The notes beneath the pieces are model-generated. The model saw nothing but the letters and a program-made list of their open reading frames with translations. It ran no database searches and was not told the DNA's origin. From Pseudobacter sp051955275 (GTDB lineage Bacteria; Bacteroidota; Bacteroidia; Chitinophagales; Chitinophagaceae), in NCBI RefSeq assembly GCF_051955275.1, contig NZ_JBQCGW010000003.1:1-64000 (forward strand): a stretch of 64,000 nucleotides of DNA. Reading direction: 5' to 3'. A program made the position numbers and the translations under genes. This document shows, piece by piece, positions 18,150-26,795 of this stretch (positions are counted from its first letter, which is position 1; each line of letters starts with the position of its first letter).

Positions 18150-19418
18150 ATGAAACTCCTGTTCTTCCCGCTTATTGCCTGCTGCTTTGCGCAATGCAAA
18201 ACAGGCAGTAACCGTGTTACAGGAAACAGTATTGCGGTAGTGCGTTCCATTGATCCTGCCGATACTGAATATGCAGACCTTGCCCCGCTTCAAAAAGCCA
18301 TCGGCAATGCCCGCGTGGTAATGCTGGGAGAGCAAACCCATGGAGAAGGTGGCACGTTCCTGGCGCGCACCAGGCTTATAAAATTCCTGCACGACAAAAT
18401 GGATTTCGATGTACTGGCCTTTGAGAGCGGCTTCTATGATGTTACGCGCATCTGGGAGAATACAAAGAAGGGAGGACAGCTTCAGTCAGAAGTGAAAGGC
18501 AGCTTATTCTATATGTACGCTACCAGTAAACAAACGCAGCCACTTTTTGACTGGCTGCAATCCATCCTTCCCTCTAATGACCCTGTTACAGTTACAGGTT
18601 TTGAAAGTCAGCATTCCGGGGCCTATTCCAAAAGCAGGATGTTTGAGGATTTTGAAAGTTTCCTGAAAACATTTGATGCAAACGCTATCGACAGCAGTTG
18701 GACTGTCTTCAAACAACTATCCGTATCCACTTTCAGCTCAAGGGCCTACAGGCCTTCGGAAAAAGAGAAACAGGTTTTCTTCGGAAAATTAACTACACTG
18801 AAACAGTCGTTGTCAAAATATGAAAAGGATCCTGTAACTAACCTGCTCAAGTCACCAGGCTTCTGGTACAGGGTGGTTGCAAGTATTGAATCGCAGGCGT
18901 TGCGTTATTGGGAAATGGTCCAGGGTAATGAAGTGTCGTACCGCGACAAACAAATGGCGGACAACCTGATCTGGCTTTCAGAGTATGCCTACCCCGGAAA
19001 GAAGATCATGGTTTGGGCGCACAATGTTCATGTGGCAAAACAAACGGGCTCTCTTGCATTTGCACCCGGCAACCAGGCGCAGCAGTTCTTTTCAACCCTC
19101 ACACCCATGGGCACCACGGTGGAAAAGCATTTCGGAAAAAAAATGTACACCATCGGTTTCACCTCGTCTGAAGGAAGCTACCAGGATTTCAACAATAACC
19201 AGTTCATCGCTATCCCCAATCCTCCTGCAGGCAGTATCGAAGACAGGTTGAACCGGACCGGTCATGCTTATGCGTTCATCGATCTGCGGACGGGCAATGG
19301 CTGGTGGCAACAGCATCAGACCGGTATGTTGTACGATTTCATGCCCGCCACCGGTAAATGGCCCTCCGTGTATGATGGCCTGTTTTTTATACGTAAGAAT
19401 TTTCCCGTTGACCGGTAA
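18150..19418 (+). CDS. Erythromycin esterase-like protein, putative lipoprotein
   Basis: 422 residues of the erythromycin-esterase family (EreA/EreB-like, PF05139). Hallmarks are VMLGEQTHGEGGTFLARTRL, with the active-site His and Glu, DVLAFESGFYD, TGFESQHSG and MVWAHNVHVAKQ. The N-terminus from the ATG at 18150 is a signal peptide ending near FAQC, so a lipid anchor is possible. Further in-frame ATGs at 18105 and 18132 would add poor sequence. The family includes macrolide-inactivating enzymes, but most members in environmental bacteria have unknown substrates, so resistance should not be assumed. The 3' part of the broken VOC-GNAT gene lies just upstream. Confidence 0.88.
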   Translation: MKLLFFPLIACCFAQCKTGSNRVTGNSIAVVRSIDPADTEYADLAPLQKAIGNARVVMLGEQTHGEGGTFLARTRLIKFLHDKMDFDVLAFESGFYDVTRIWENTKKGGQLQSEVKGSLFYMYATSKQTQPLFDWLQSILPSNDPVTVTGFESQHSGAYSKSRMFEDFESFLKTFDANAIDSSWTVFKQLSVSTFSSRAYRPSEKEKQVFFGKLTTLKQSLSKYEKDPVTNLLKSPGFWYRVVASIESQALRYWEMVQGNEVSYRDKQMADNLIWLSEYAYPGKKIMVWAHNVHVAKQTGSLAFAPGNQAQQFFSTLTPMGTTVEKHFGKKMYTIGFTSSEGSYQDFNNNQFIAIPNPPAGSIEDRLNRTGHAYAFIDLRTGNGWWQQHQTGMLYDFMPATGKWPSVYDGLFFIRKNFPVDR

Positions 19419-19483
19419 GCAGTTGCTTCGAACTGTGCAATTGTTGTGGTAACTTGACGAAGTAAAACTCCATCACACCCAAT

Positions 19484-20113
19484 ATGGACCAACAACCCGG
19501 AGAAAGACAATATCGTTTATTATTCCCCGCCTTCGGCTCTCTCATCTTCTGTGTATTGTACCTGGTAGCTGCGTATCGCTATCCCGGCGGATCACAGCTG
19601 GATACGCAAAGCATCGGCTTCAGCTGGACCCAGAATTACTGGTGCAACCTGCTGAGTGAAACCGCCATCAACGGTCTGCCCAACAAAAGCCGGCCCGTTG
19701 CCATGATAGCCATGATCGTGCTGGCCATCACCCTCATCTATTTCTGGTATTTCTTTCCGGTGCAGGCAGGTTTTAGGAAACCCGCTCGTATACTCATTCA
19801 GGCATCTGGTGCAGCCGCTATGCTCACCGGCCTGTTCATGTCCGGCGAATGGCATGATATGATCATCAACCTCGCTTCCCTCTTCGGGCTTATTGCCATA
19901 GCAGGCACTTTTGCAGGATTGTATAAATTGAAATGGACCATCCTGCTCTGGTTCGGGATACTGAACCTCTTGCTGGTAGGATTGAATAATTACCTCTATT
20001 ATATTGTTGACCTGAGATATTACCTGCCGCTGGTGCAGAAGATCACGTTTTTCAGTTTCCTCCTTTGGATCAGTATTATCTCTATCGGGATGTACAGGAG
20101 AAGCATCACGTAA
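19484..20113 (+). CDS. Hypothetical six-helix membrane protein
   Basis: 209 residues with six predicted membrane helices, for example LIFCVLYLVAAYRY, AMIAMIVLAITLIYFWYF, MIINLASLFGLIAIAGTF and ILLWFGILNLLLVGLNNYLY. The layout is like DUF998-type integral membrane proteins, but no decisive motif was recognised. A charged loop, SGEWHDM, lies between helices 3 and 4. It starts 65 bases after the esterase and may be co-transcribed. A palindromic repeat copy begins ten bases after the stop. Confidence 0.65.
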   Translation: MDQQPGERQYRLLFPAFGSLIFCVLYLVAAYRYPGGSQLDTQSIGFSWTQNYWCNLLSETAINGLPNKSRPVAMIAMIVLAITLIYFWYFFPVQAGFRKPARILIQASGAAAMLTGLFMSGEWHDMIINLASLFGLIAIAGTFAGLYKLKWTILLWFGILNLLLVGLNNYLYYIVDLRYYLPLVQKITFFSFLLWISIISIGMYRRSIT

Positions 20114-20122
20114 TATTTGGTA

Positions 20123-20237
20123 GTGTCCAGTAGCTCGCCTCCGGCGAGTTACTTCTATTGGTTTGCCTCTGGCAAACAGCGTATCGCCGGAGGCAAGGGA
20201 ATAAAAGTCATTCGCGGGGACGCGAGCGACTGGGCAC
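20123..20237. repeat. Palindromic interspersed repeat, copy A
   Basis: About 115 bp between convergent genes. It consists of nested inverted segments: GCTCGCC/GGCGAG, TTTGCC..GGCAAA, and an end reading CGCGGGGACGCGAGCGACTG followed by GGCAC. The order and spacing match copy C at 31974-32084, and the reverse complement of copy B at 27623-27738. No coding capacity is evident here. Confidence 0.85.
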
Positions 20238-20259
20238 ACCAAAAGTAAAAGCTGTGCTC

Positions 20260-20742
20260 CTAAGATGCGTTTGCGGCTGCTTCCAGGTCAGCCAGTACGA
20301 TCTTTTTCATCTTCATCATCGCCTGCATTACGCGGCCAGCCTTAGCTGCATCCTTATCGGTCATCAGTTCAATGAGGCGGGGAGGCGTTACCTGCCAGCT
20401 CAGACCAAACTTATCTTTACACCATCCGCACATGCTTTCTTCTCCACCATTGGTAGTGAGCGCATTCCAGTACCTGTCTATGTCTTCCTGCGTTTCAGCA
20501 TCTATCACAAAAGAAATGCTGTCGTTGAATTTACCCTGTGGGCCAAAGTTCAGCGCCACAAATTCCTGCCCGAAAATATTGATGGTGGCAGTGAGCAGTG
20601 TTCCTTTAGGAAAAGGAGCGTTATCACCTACGCGCATTTCCTTTCCGATGGTGGCGCCTGGAAAAATTTCCTTGTAAAAATTCACCGCTTCTTCGGCTCT
20701 GCCATTGAAACATAACATGGTTGTTAACTTAGACATATCCAT
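20260..20742 (-). CDS. VOC-superfamily protein, PhnB-like
   Basis: 160 residues of the PhnB/3-demethylubiquinone-methyltransferase-like VOC group. Markers are LTTMLCFNGRAEEAVNFYKE at the start, FGQEFVALNFGPQGKFNDSI in the middle, and the paired CGWCKDKFGLSWQVTPP and MMKMKKIVLADLEAA at the end, all standard for the group. No enzymatic role is established for most members. The gene is alone on this strand, and its stop lies 22 bases beyond repeat copy A. Confidence 0.9.
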   Translation of the reverse strand: MDMSKLTTMLCFNGRAEEAVNFYKEIFPGATIGKEMRVGDNAPFPKGTLLTATINIFGQEFVALNFGPQGKFNDSISFVIDAETQEDIDRYWNALTTNGGEESMCGWCKDKFGLSWQVTPPRLIELMTDKDAAKAGRVMQAMMKMKKIVLADLEAAANAS

Positions 20743-20840
20743 TGTGTTTTAAGATTTCCAATTGTTGACATCACAAACTTATGCAGCTATTCTTAGATGC
20801 AGGAGGGGCAACTGCGGCCAATAAGGGGTATATTGCGCCC

Positions 20841-21449
20841 ATGAACTTAAATACTGCAGCCATAGAGATCCTGCAGGAATTCCTGCAAAAACTGACAGGG
20901 CTTAACGCCGAAGAGACCACCCCGCTCTTCAGCACCGCCCGGACCGTAAGCCTGACCAATAACCAGGTGTACATCCCCATTGGCGACAAAAGCCGTAAGC
21001 TGGCATTCATTGAAAAGGGTGTAATGCGTGCCTATGCCGTAAAAGACAATGGAGATGAGGCAACCCTGTATATCAGGTGGGAAGGGCAGTTCATCGCTTC
21101 TCATGATACCATCATCAACTACAGACCTTCGAGGTTCATATACCGTGCCCTGGAAGACTGCACCCTGCTGGAAGTGGATTATGATACACTCGACAAGATC
21201 ATGCGGGAGCAACCCAAATTTGAACCTCTCCGCAATTTTTTTCTGCTGCGTATGCTTTCAGAGACCCTCGATATGATCGAATCTTTCGTATTCCTTTCAC
21301 CCGAAGAACGCTATCAGAAGCTGATCTCCGACCGGTTCAATATTGTGAACCGTGTGCCCGACAAACACCTGGCATCCATGCTGGGCGTCACTCCTGTGAG
21401 CCTGAGCCGCATCCGCAAAAGGATCCAGCAACAGAAAAAGCTTAATTAA
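20841..21449 (+). CDS. Crp/Fnr-family transcriptional regulator
   Basis: 202 residues from the ATG at 20841; the frame is open 20 codons upstream, but the family start is MNLNTAAIEILQEFL. A cNMP-binding-like roll is followed by a short helix-turn-helix, HLASMLGVTPVSLSRIRKRI. No metal-binding Cys cluster. It is divergent from the VOC gene. The sterol-desaturase-like gene follows 66 bases later behind its own promoter, so the regulator may act on it; this is only positional. Confidence 0.9.
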   Translation: MNLNTAAIEILQEFLQKLTGLNAEETTPLFSTARTVSLTNNQVYIPIGDKSRKLAFIEKGVMRAYAVKDNGDEATLYIRWEGQFIASHDTIINYRPSRFIYRALEDCTLLEVDYDTLDKIMREQPKFEPLRNFFLLRMLSETLDMIESFVFLSPEERYQKLISDRFNIVNRVPDKHLASMLGVTPVSLSRIRKRIQQQKKLN

Positions 21450-21482
21450 CTTTTGTTAACCGTTCCTGAGGCTAGCTCCCGA

Positions 21483-21490
21483 TAAATTTG
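21483..21490 (+). promoter_or_regulatory. Bacteroidota -7 element before the desaturase-like gene
   Basis: TAAATTTG fully matches TAnnTTTG, 25 bases before the ATG at 21516. No good -33 TTTG at the usual distance, so an activator could be needed. Confidence 0.5.
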
Positions 21491-21515
21491 TTTTATCAAA
21501 ATATTCGGTATAGCC

Positions 21516-22331
21516 ATGGAACAATTCATCAAAATAGTCCTCGAAATCTTCGGCATCTCCGCCGTTCGTTATTTCATACTGGCAGGCATTCCTTTCCTGC
21601 TCTTCTACCTGCTCTTCAACAACAGGGTGAAGCATTTAAAGATCCAGCAGCGCCAGGCGGCAAAGAAGGATTTCTGGAGAGAGATCTGGCACTCGATGCA
21701 ATCCACTTTCGTTTTCACTCTCATCATTGTGGCACTGGTAGCTACTCCTATCCGCCAGTACACACAGGTGTATGATAACGTATCGGACTTCCCCGTTTGG
21801 TGGATCCCCGTCAGTGTAGCCCTGGCCCTCATCATCCACGACACTTATTTCTACTGGTTCCACCGCCTGATGCATCATCCGAAAATATTCAAGCATACAC
21901 ACCTGGTTCACCACAAATCCACCAATCCAAGCCCCTGGACCTCCTACTCTTTCCACGTGATCGAGGCAGTGGCTGAAGGCGGTGTACTGGCAGTTCTGGT
22001 ATTTGTATTGCCTATGCATGCCATCAGTATCCTCTGGTTCACCATCGTGGCATTCCTTATCAATGTGTATGGTCATCTGGGTTACGAGATCATGCCCAAA
22101 GGACTGAGAAAATCCTTCCTCTTTGAGATCATCAATACATCCGTGCATCACAACCTGCACCATAGCAAGTTCAAAGGAAATTACGGATTGTACTTCCGCT
22201 GGTGGGATCGTATGTGCGGTACAGAGAATCCGGACTATGTGAAGGAGTATGATAAGATCCAGGAGCAACGATTCGGTGCAGCATCCGTTCCCGTTAAAGT
22301 TGTAGCGGAGCCCGTTGCCAAGAGAGCCTGA
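21516..22331 (+). CDS. Sterol desaturase / fatty acid hydroxylase family membrane protein
   Basis: 271 residues of the membrane di-iron hydroxylase superfamily. The histidine boxes are intact: HDTYFYWFHRLMHH, THLVHHKSTN with the preceding spacing, SFHVIEA, and HHNLHHSKFKGNYG near the C-terminus. Four membrane helices surround them. The reaction is O2-dependent hydroxylation or desaturation of a lipid; the substrate (fatty acid, sphingolipid or sterol-like) cannot be told, though Bacteroidota sphingolipids are plausible. Its stop abuts the stop of the convergent DHFR-like gene with no base between. Confidence 0.92.
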   Translation: MEQFIKIVLEIFGISAVRYFILAGIPFLLFYLLFNNRVKHLKIQQRQAAKKDFWREIWHSMQSTFVFTLIIVALVATPIRQYTQVYDNVSDFPVWWIPVSVALALIIHDTYFYWFHRLMHHPKIFKHTHLVHHKSTNPSPWTSYSFHVIEAVAEGGVLAVLVFVLPMHAISILWFTIVAFLINVYGHLGYEIMPKGLRKSFLFEIINTSVHHNLHHSKFKGNYGLYFRWWDRMCGTENPDYVKEYDKIQEQRFGAASVPVKVVAEPVAKRA

Positions 22332-22916
22332 TCAACGCAATACCTGGTAATGCAGCAGTACCACACCTGAAGGGAATGTAGTGGTGGAAAGTAACTGAAG
22401 GTCCTGCTGGTCAAAATATTTTCCAAAGAAAGGCTTTCCTTTTCCGATGAGTACCGGATGTACATACAACTGGTACTCATCTATCATTTCCAGCTTTATC
22501 AAAGCAGTGACCAGCCGTCCGCTTCCATACACAATGATATTCTTGTAGTGGTCATCCGATGGTTCACGCAGCTTCTTCATGCCTTCCTCTATATCATCTT
22601 TCAGAATTACAGTATTGCTCCATCCAACTTCTTTCAGTCTTCTGCTGAATACTGCTTTCTGGTGATGGTTCATCATCACGGCATATGCATATTCTTCACG
22701 GCCGCAAAGAGGGTTGCAGGTCTTCTGCGGCCAGAAATCAGACATGGCCAGGTAAGTGACCCTGCCCAGCAGGATGGTATCAGCCCGGCTAAGTTCATCG
22801 GAAAGCCTGCGCCCCATCTGCGCATCCCAGCATTCGAAGTGCCAGTCGAGCTCCCCGTTAGGACCAGCCATATAGCCATCCAGGGTAATATTCATTGAAA
22901 CGATCACTTTGCGCAT
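22332..22916 (-). CDS. Dihydrofolate reductase family protein (RibD C-terminal fold)
   Basis: 194 residues. VIVSMNITLDGYMAGPNGEL, TILLGRVTYLAMSDFW, IIVYGSGRLVTAL and LYVHPVLIGKGKPFF are the strands and loops of the RibD_C/DHFR-like family. It is related to, but clearly diverged from, the protein at 6463-6990. Cofactor binding is likely NADPH; the substrate is unknown. It is monocistronic and convergent with the hydroxylase gene. Confidence 0.88.
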   Translation of the reverse strand: MRKVIVSMNITLDGYMAGPNGELDWHFECWDAQMGRRLSDELSRADTILLGRVTYLAMSDFWPQKTCNPLCGREEYAYAVMMNHHQKAVFSRRLKEVGWSNTVILKDDIEEGMKKLREPSDDHYKNIIVYGSGRLVTALIKLEMIDEYQLYVHPVLIGKGKPFFGKYFDQQDLQLLSTTTFPSGVVLLHYQVLR

Positions 22917-23058
22917 GCCGGATAATTTTCAGTACGGGGATCAGAAACAGTTCTTTCCACGATACAAAAATACCGGGCTCATCCCGTCAAAAGCGGGTGT
23001 GAAACAGACAAATGAGGGGCATTTTGCGGCAGTTCTATTCTACCGGCAGCAGGTCATA

Positions 23059-24453
23059 TCAGGAGATGGGATTATTATTGTTTTCGATCATCATTTCCGC
23101 AACGGCTCTTACATTCAGTTCCACCGGTTCCACAACGGGTACTTCCTTGCTGCTGAAAGTGCCACTGAGGGCCTGCAGTTTCCTCGCCTGTGGAATGAAG
23201 CGGCTTTCCAGTGAGCTCACGGCATTGTTATAGTGCTTCACGGCGGAGTTGAGACTGTTGCCGATATTACTGAAATGCCCCAGCAGGGTGGCAGTTCTGT
23301 TATACAGCTCAACTCCTGCGCCACGCATCTCTTCAATATTCTCTGTGATGCGCACCTGCTGCCATACAAAGCCAACCGTTTTCAGCAGGGTGATCAATGT
23401 TGTAGGTGTGGCAAAGATCACTTTATTGCGGATGGCATCTTCAATCAGTGTGGGGTCCGCAGCCAGTGCTGCACCGAAAGAAGATTCGATCTGCATGTAC
23501 AGCACCACATAATCGGGAGAATCGCTGAACTGGCTCCAGTATGCTTTTGCACTAAGGTTCTTCAGGTGATCACGAACGGCCTGCGCATGCTGGGTCATGA
23601 ACAGTTTCCTTTCTTCTTCATGCTCGGTTTCAAAAGCCCGCATATAGGAAGTGAGCGGTACTTTTGAATCCACCACAATCAGTTTATTGTCCGGAAGCCT
23701 GATGATCATATCAGGACGAAGGGTCCCTTCTGCACTGGTAACGGACACCTGTTCTTCAAAATCGCAATGCTCGGTCATGCCGGCAAATTCCACAACACGC
23801 CTCAATGCTATTTCTCCATAACGTCCACGTGTATGCGATGTTTTCAAAGCAGTTACCAGGTTATGTGTTTCTTTCTGCAATGCTTCGGTCATCAGCTGAA
23901 CGCCCTGTATGTACTGGTTGATCTGGCCATGTTGCTCCATGCGCACTTTTTCCAGTTCATTGATCTTGGTATCGAACTTGCCAAGACTTTCCGTTAATGG
24001 TTTCACCAGTGCATCGATGGCCTGTTGTTTTTTATCCAGGTCACCTTTGGCTTCTGTGACCTGCGTTTCCAGGGTAGACTTTGCCAGTGACACAAAACTC
24101 TCATTGTTATGTTTGAGCGCTTCGGCCGAAAGCTGATGGAAGGTAGCCTTCATGCTTTCATTGGCGCGGTCCATGAATTCCTTTTGCTCCTGCAATCGTT
24201 GTTGTAACTCTTTATACTGCGTGCTCAGCCTTATGCTGTCCTCCCTTCCCTGGCTGAGTTTCTGATTCAGGTCACTGATAGTTATAGCTGTTTGCTGAAG
24301 TTGTTGATTTGCAGTAGCAAGCTGTTGTTGCTCTGACCCTAAGCGGGTATTCAATACCGCAATTTGCGAAGCGGCTTTGCTTTTTGAAAGCAGGTATGTA
24401 AGGATGCAACCGAATGCAAAAGCCAAAATACCCACCAGGATTAGTAAGTTCAT
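23059..24453 (-). CDS. rmuC: DNA recombination protein RmuC
   Basis: 465 residues from the ATG at 24453. An N-terminal membrane anchor (LLILVGILAFAFGCILTYLL) is followed by a long coiled coil (about residues 35-190). The conserved RmuC nuclease-like core contains GRYGEIALRRVVEFAGM, LIVVDSKVPLTSY and SPDYVVLYMQIESSF, consistent with the PD-(D/E)xK fold assigned to the family. RmuC limits inversions at short inverted repeats in E. coli, which is noteworthy in a window with many palindromic repeats. It is monocistronic and divergent from the Crp/Fnr gene at 24568. Confidence 0.95.
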   Translation of the reverse strand: MNLLILVGILAFAFGCILTYLLSKSKAASQIAVLNTRLGSEQQQLATANQQLQQTAITISDLNQKLSQGREDSIRLSTQYKELQQRLQEQKEFMDRANESMKATFHQLSAEALKHNNESFVSLAKSTLETQVTEAKGDLDKKQQAIDALVKPLTESLGKFDTKINELEKVRMEQHGQINQYIQGVQLMTEALQKETHNLVTALKTSHTRGRYGEIALRRVVEFAGMTEHCDFEEQVSVTSAEGTLRPDMIIRLPDNKLIVVDSKVPLTSYMRAFETEHEEERKLFMTQHAQAVRDHLKNLSAKAYWSQFSDSPDYVVLYMQIESSFGAALAADPTLIEDAIRNKVIFATPTTLITLLKTVGFVWQQVRITENIEEMRGAGVELYNRTATLLGHFSNIGNSLNSAVKHYNNAVSSLESRFIPQARKLQALSGTFSSKEVPVVEPVELNVRAVAEMMIENNNNPIS

Positions 24454-24567
24454 AGTAGATTCTTTGGTATAGAATAAACCAAATGTCACCTTTTTTTTTT
24501 AGAAATAATACAGACCATGTATATTGCCCGGTAATAACCCTCAAAACAGAGATTTCTTCACATAAAT

Positions 24568-25200
24568 ATGGCAACCAAGTTAACGGGCGGAAGCCAGCAA
24601 TTGATCGACTTTATACAGTCGTTGCATCCCATCAAAGATGAGATTGCTGAGTATATTAAAAAAAACTGTTCAGAAAAAAAGATAGCAAGAGGTAAGATAC
24701 TTCTTGAAGCAGGTGAAGTATGCGAGCACTATTATTTCATTAAGAGAGGAATGGTGCGCGGCTTCATTATAGAAGATGGAAAAGAGATCACCACCTGGAT
24801 CTGCCGTGAAGGTGAAGTGGTTACTTCCATTCAGAACCTGCTGGATATTGAAGCGGTTGGAGAGAACATGAAAACACTGGAGCACTGTGAGCTCATCATT
24901 ATGCCAACTTCGGGTATACAATACCTTTATGATACTTACCCTGAATTCAACACGGTAGGCAGGAAGCTGCTGGAAAGATATTATTACGATGCCCAGCAAC
25001 GCGCCATCATCTGCCGCATCCCCAATGCCGCCAAGCGTTACGAACATTTCCTCAACACAAGGCCCGAACTGGTGAACCGTGTTCCGGGAAAATATATCGC
25101 CTCCTTCCTCAACATGACGGAAGAAACACTCAGCCGCGTCCGCAGTGCCCGTACAAAGAACAAGCCCAGGCCGGTTAGCAGAAATCAGGAGAACGACTGA
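24568..25200 (+). CDS. Crp/Fnr-family transcriptional regulator
   Basis: 210 residues: a cNMP-like beta-roll with ARGKILLEAGEVCEHYYF and RGMVRGFIIEDGKEITTW, and a C-terminal helix-turn-helix, IASFLNMTEETLSRVRSAR, with a basic tail. It lacks Fnr cysteines. It lies 91 bases before the metallo-beta-lactamase/rhodanese gene on the same strand, which makes that gene a possible target or operon partner. Confidence 0.9.
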   Translation: MATKLTGGSQQLIDFIQSLHPIKDEIAEYIKKNCSEKKIARGKILLEAGEVCEHYYFIKRGMVRGFIIEDGKEITTWICREGEVVTSIQNLLDIEAVGENMKTLEHCELIIMPTSGIQYLYDTYPEFNTVGRKLLERYYYDAQQRAIICRIPNAAKRYEHFLNTRPELVNRVPGKYIASFLNMTEETLSRVRSARTKNKPRPVSRNQEND

Positions 25201-25291
25201 CCTGCGTCAACTTTCAGCAGATCTGACTTTACCATATTTGTAGCAGCAGATGGGGATTATCCTCATTTGAATCACCTTTCAATCGCTCTAT

Positions 25292-26698
25292 ATGAAAATT
25301 GAACAGATCTATACTGGTTGCCTGGCACATGGCGCTTATTATATCGAAAGCAATGGCGAAGCCGTAGTGATCGATCCACTGAGAGAAGTAGCTCCCTATC
25401 TTCAGAAAGCCGAAGCTGACGGGGCCGTGATCAAATATGTGTTTGAAACCCATTTCCATGCAGACTTCGTTTCCGGTCATCTTGATCTAGCGAAAAAAAC
25501 GGGTGCAAAGATCGTTTATGGGCCCGGCGCAGAGCCCGGGTTCGAAGCCATCACAGGGGAGGATGGACAGGTTTTCAAAGTGGGTAATGTAAGTTTTGAA
25601 CTACTCCATACACCCGGTCATACCATGGAAAGCTGTTGCTTCCTGCTGAAAGATGAAACAGGAAATCCTGTTGCCCTTTTTTCCGGCGACACACTCTTTA
25701 TTGGTGATGTTGGCCGCCCGGACCTGGCACAGAAAGCAGCCAACAAAACAAAAGAAGAACTGGCTGCCATTCTCTATCATTCACTGCGCAATAAGATCGT
25801 ACCGTTGCCCGATCACCTGGTTGTATATCCCGCTCATGGCGCCGGCAGCGCCTGTGGCAAGAATATGGCCCGCGAAACCACCGATACCCTCGGCCATCAG
25901 AAGCTGACCAACTATGCCTTACGTACAAGTATGACCGAAAACGAGTTCGTTCACGAAGTTACCGATGGGCTCACCACACCTCCCGGTTATTTTCCGCACA
26001 ATGTAAAGATGAACAAGGAAGGGTACGACAGCCTGGACCTGGTGATGCAACGCGGCAAAGTGGCCTTCACACCAGATGCATTTGAAGCAGCGGCCAATGA
26101 AACCGGCGCTCTCCTGCTCGACACCAGGGATCCGCAGGTATTCGCAAAAGGGTTTGTTCCCAACTCCATCAATATCGGTATCGATGGCAATTTCGCTCCC
26201 TGGGTGGGCGCGCTGGTGCCAGATATCCAGCAACCCATTCTGCTGATCACCGATGAAGGCCGTGAAGAAGAAGTGATCACACGCCTTGCGCGGGTGGGTT
26301 ATGATAATACCATCGGATTTCTCAAGGGTGGTTTCGCCAGCTGGCATGATGCCGGTAAAGAAACCGATCATATTCTCAGTGTGGCCCCGTCCACTGTTGC
26401 CGGACTGCTTCATCATGCTGATGTGGAAGTGCTGGATGTGCGCCGCCCGGGCGAATACCGGTTGATGCATGTGGAGAATGCCACCAATATTCCGCTGGAT
26501 GAGATCAATAAAGAAATCGCTTCCCTGGACCGCGATAAAAGATATATCGTGCATTGCGCCGGAGGTTACAGATCCATGATCTTCCTGTCTGTTCTCCGCG
26601 CCCGTGGTTTTGAGCACCTTACCGATGTGCGTGGAGGATTCAGTGCTATCAAAGAAGATGGCCGCTTCCCCCTCACTGCGGGCCAACCTACGCTCTGA
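25292..26698 (+). CDS. Metallo-beta-lactamase fold persulfide dioxygenase-like protein with two rhodanese domains
   Basis: 468 residues in three parts. Residues 1-250 are an MBL hydrolase of the ETHE1/glyoxalase II group with THFHADFVSGH, the His in HTPGHTMESC, the bridging Asp in FSGDTLFIGDVGRPDL and the last His in VYPAHGAGS. Residues about 265-360 are a rhodanese domain whose active-site loop has no Cys (LLITDEGREEE). Residues about 375-465 are a second rhodanese domain with Cys in VHCAGGYRS. The likely role is persulfide or sulfide oxidation and sulfur transfer in the cytoplasm. It is followed by a terminator, with a Crp/Fnr regulator upstream. Confidence 0.93.
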   Translation: MKIEQIYTGCLAHGAYYIESNGEAVVIDPLREVAPYLQKAEADGAVIKYVFETHFHADFVSGHLDLAKKTGAKIVYGPGAEPGFEAITGEDGQVFKVGNVSFELLHTPGHTMESCCFLLKDETGNPVALFSGDTLFIGDVGRPDLAQKAANKTKEELAAILYHSLRNKIVPLPDHLVVYPAHGAGSACGKNMARETTDTLGHQKLTNYALRTSMTENEFVHEVTDGLTTPPGYFPHNVKMNKEGYDSLDLVMQRGKVAFTPDAFEAAANETGALLLDTRDPQVFAKGFVPNSINIGIDGNFAPWVGALVPDIQQPILLITDEGREEEVITRLARVGYDNTIGFLKGGFASWHDAGKETDHILSVAPSTVAGLLHHADVEVLDVRRPGEYRLMHVENATNIPLDEINKEIASLDRDKRYIVHCAGGYRSMIFLSVLRARGFEHLTDVRGGFSAIKEDGRFPLTAGQPTL

Positions 26699-26722
26699 AA
26701 ATAGTTGCATAGCCCTAAACAC

Positions 26723-26763
26723 AACCGGTTATGGATGAGATACTCCGTACCGGTTTCTTTTTT
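26723..26763 (+). terminator. Terminator after the MBL/rhodanese gene
   Basis: Imperfect hairpin: AACCGGT (26723-26729) pairs with ACCGGTT near 26749-26755, with partial pairing of TATGGA and TCCGTA inside, followed by TCTTTTTT. It is oriented for the gene ending at 26698. Confidence 0.6.
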
Positions 26764-26795
26764 GATTATCTTCATTGCATCTTTTATCAGTAAGT

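Noticed and set aside
18150..19418. Calling the erythromycin esterase-like gene a macrolide resistance gene
   Set aside because: Family motifs are present, but most members in environmental bacteria have no shown activity on macrolides, and nothing in the context supports resistance.
20123..20237. Interpreting the repeat as a Rho-independent terminator for the convergent genes
   Set aside because: No T run follows the stems, and the same sequence occurs inside a coding region and in other contexts.
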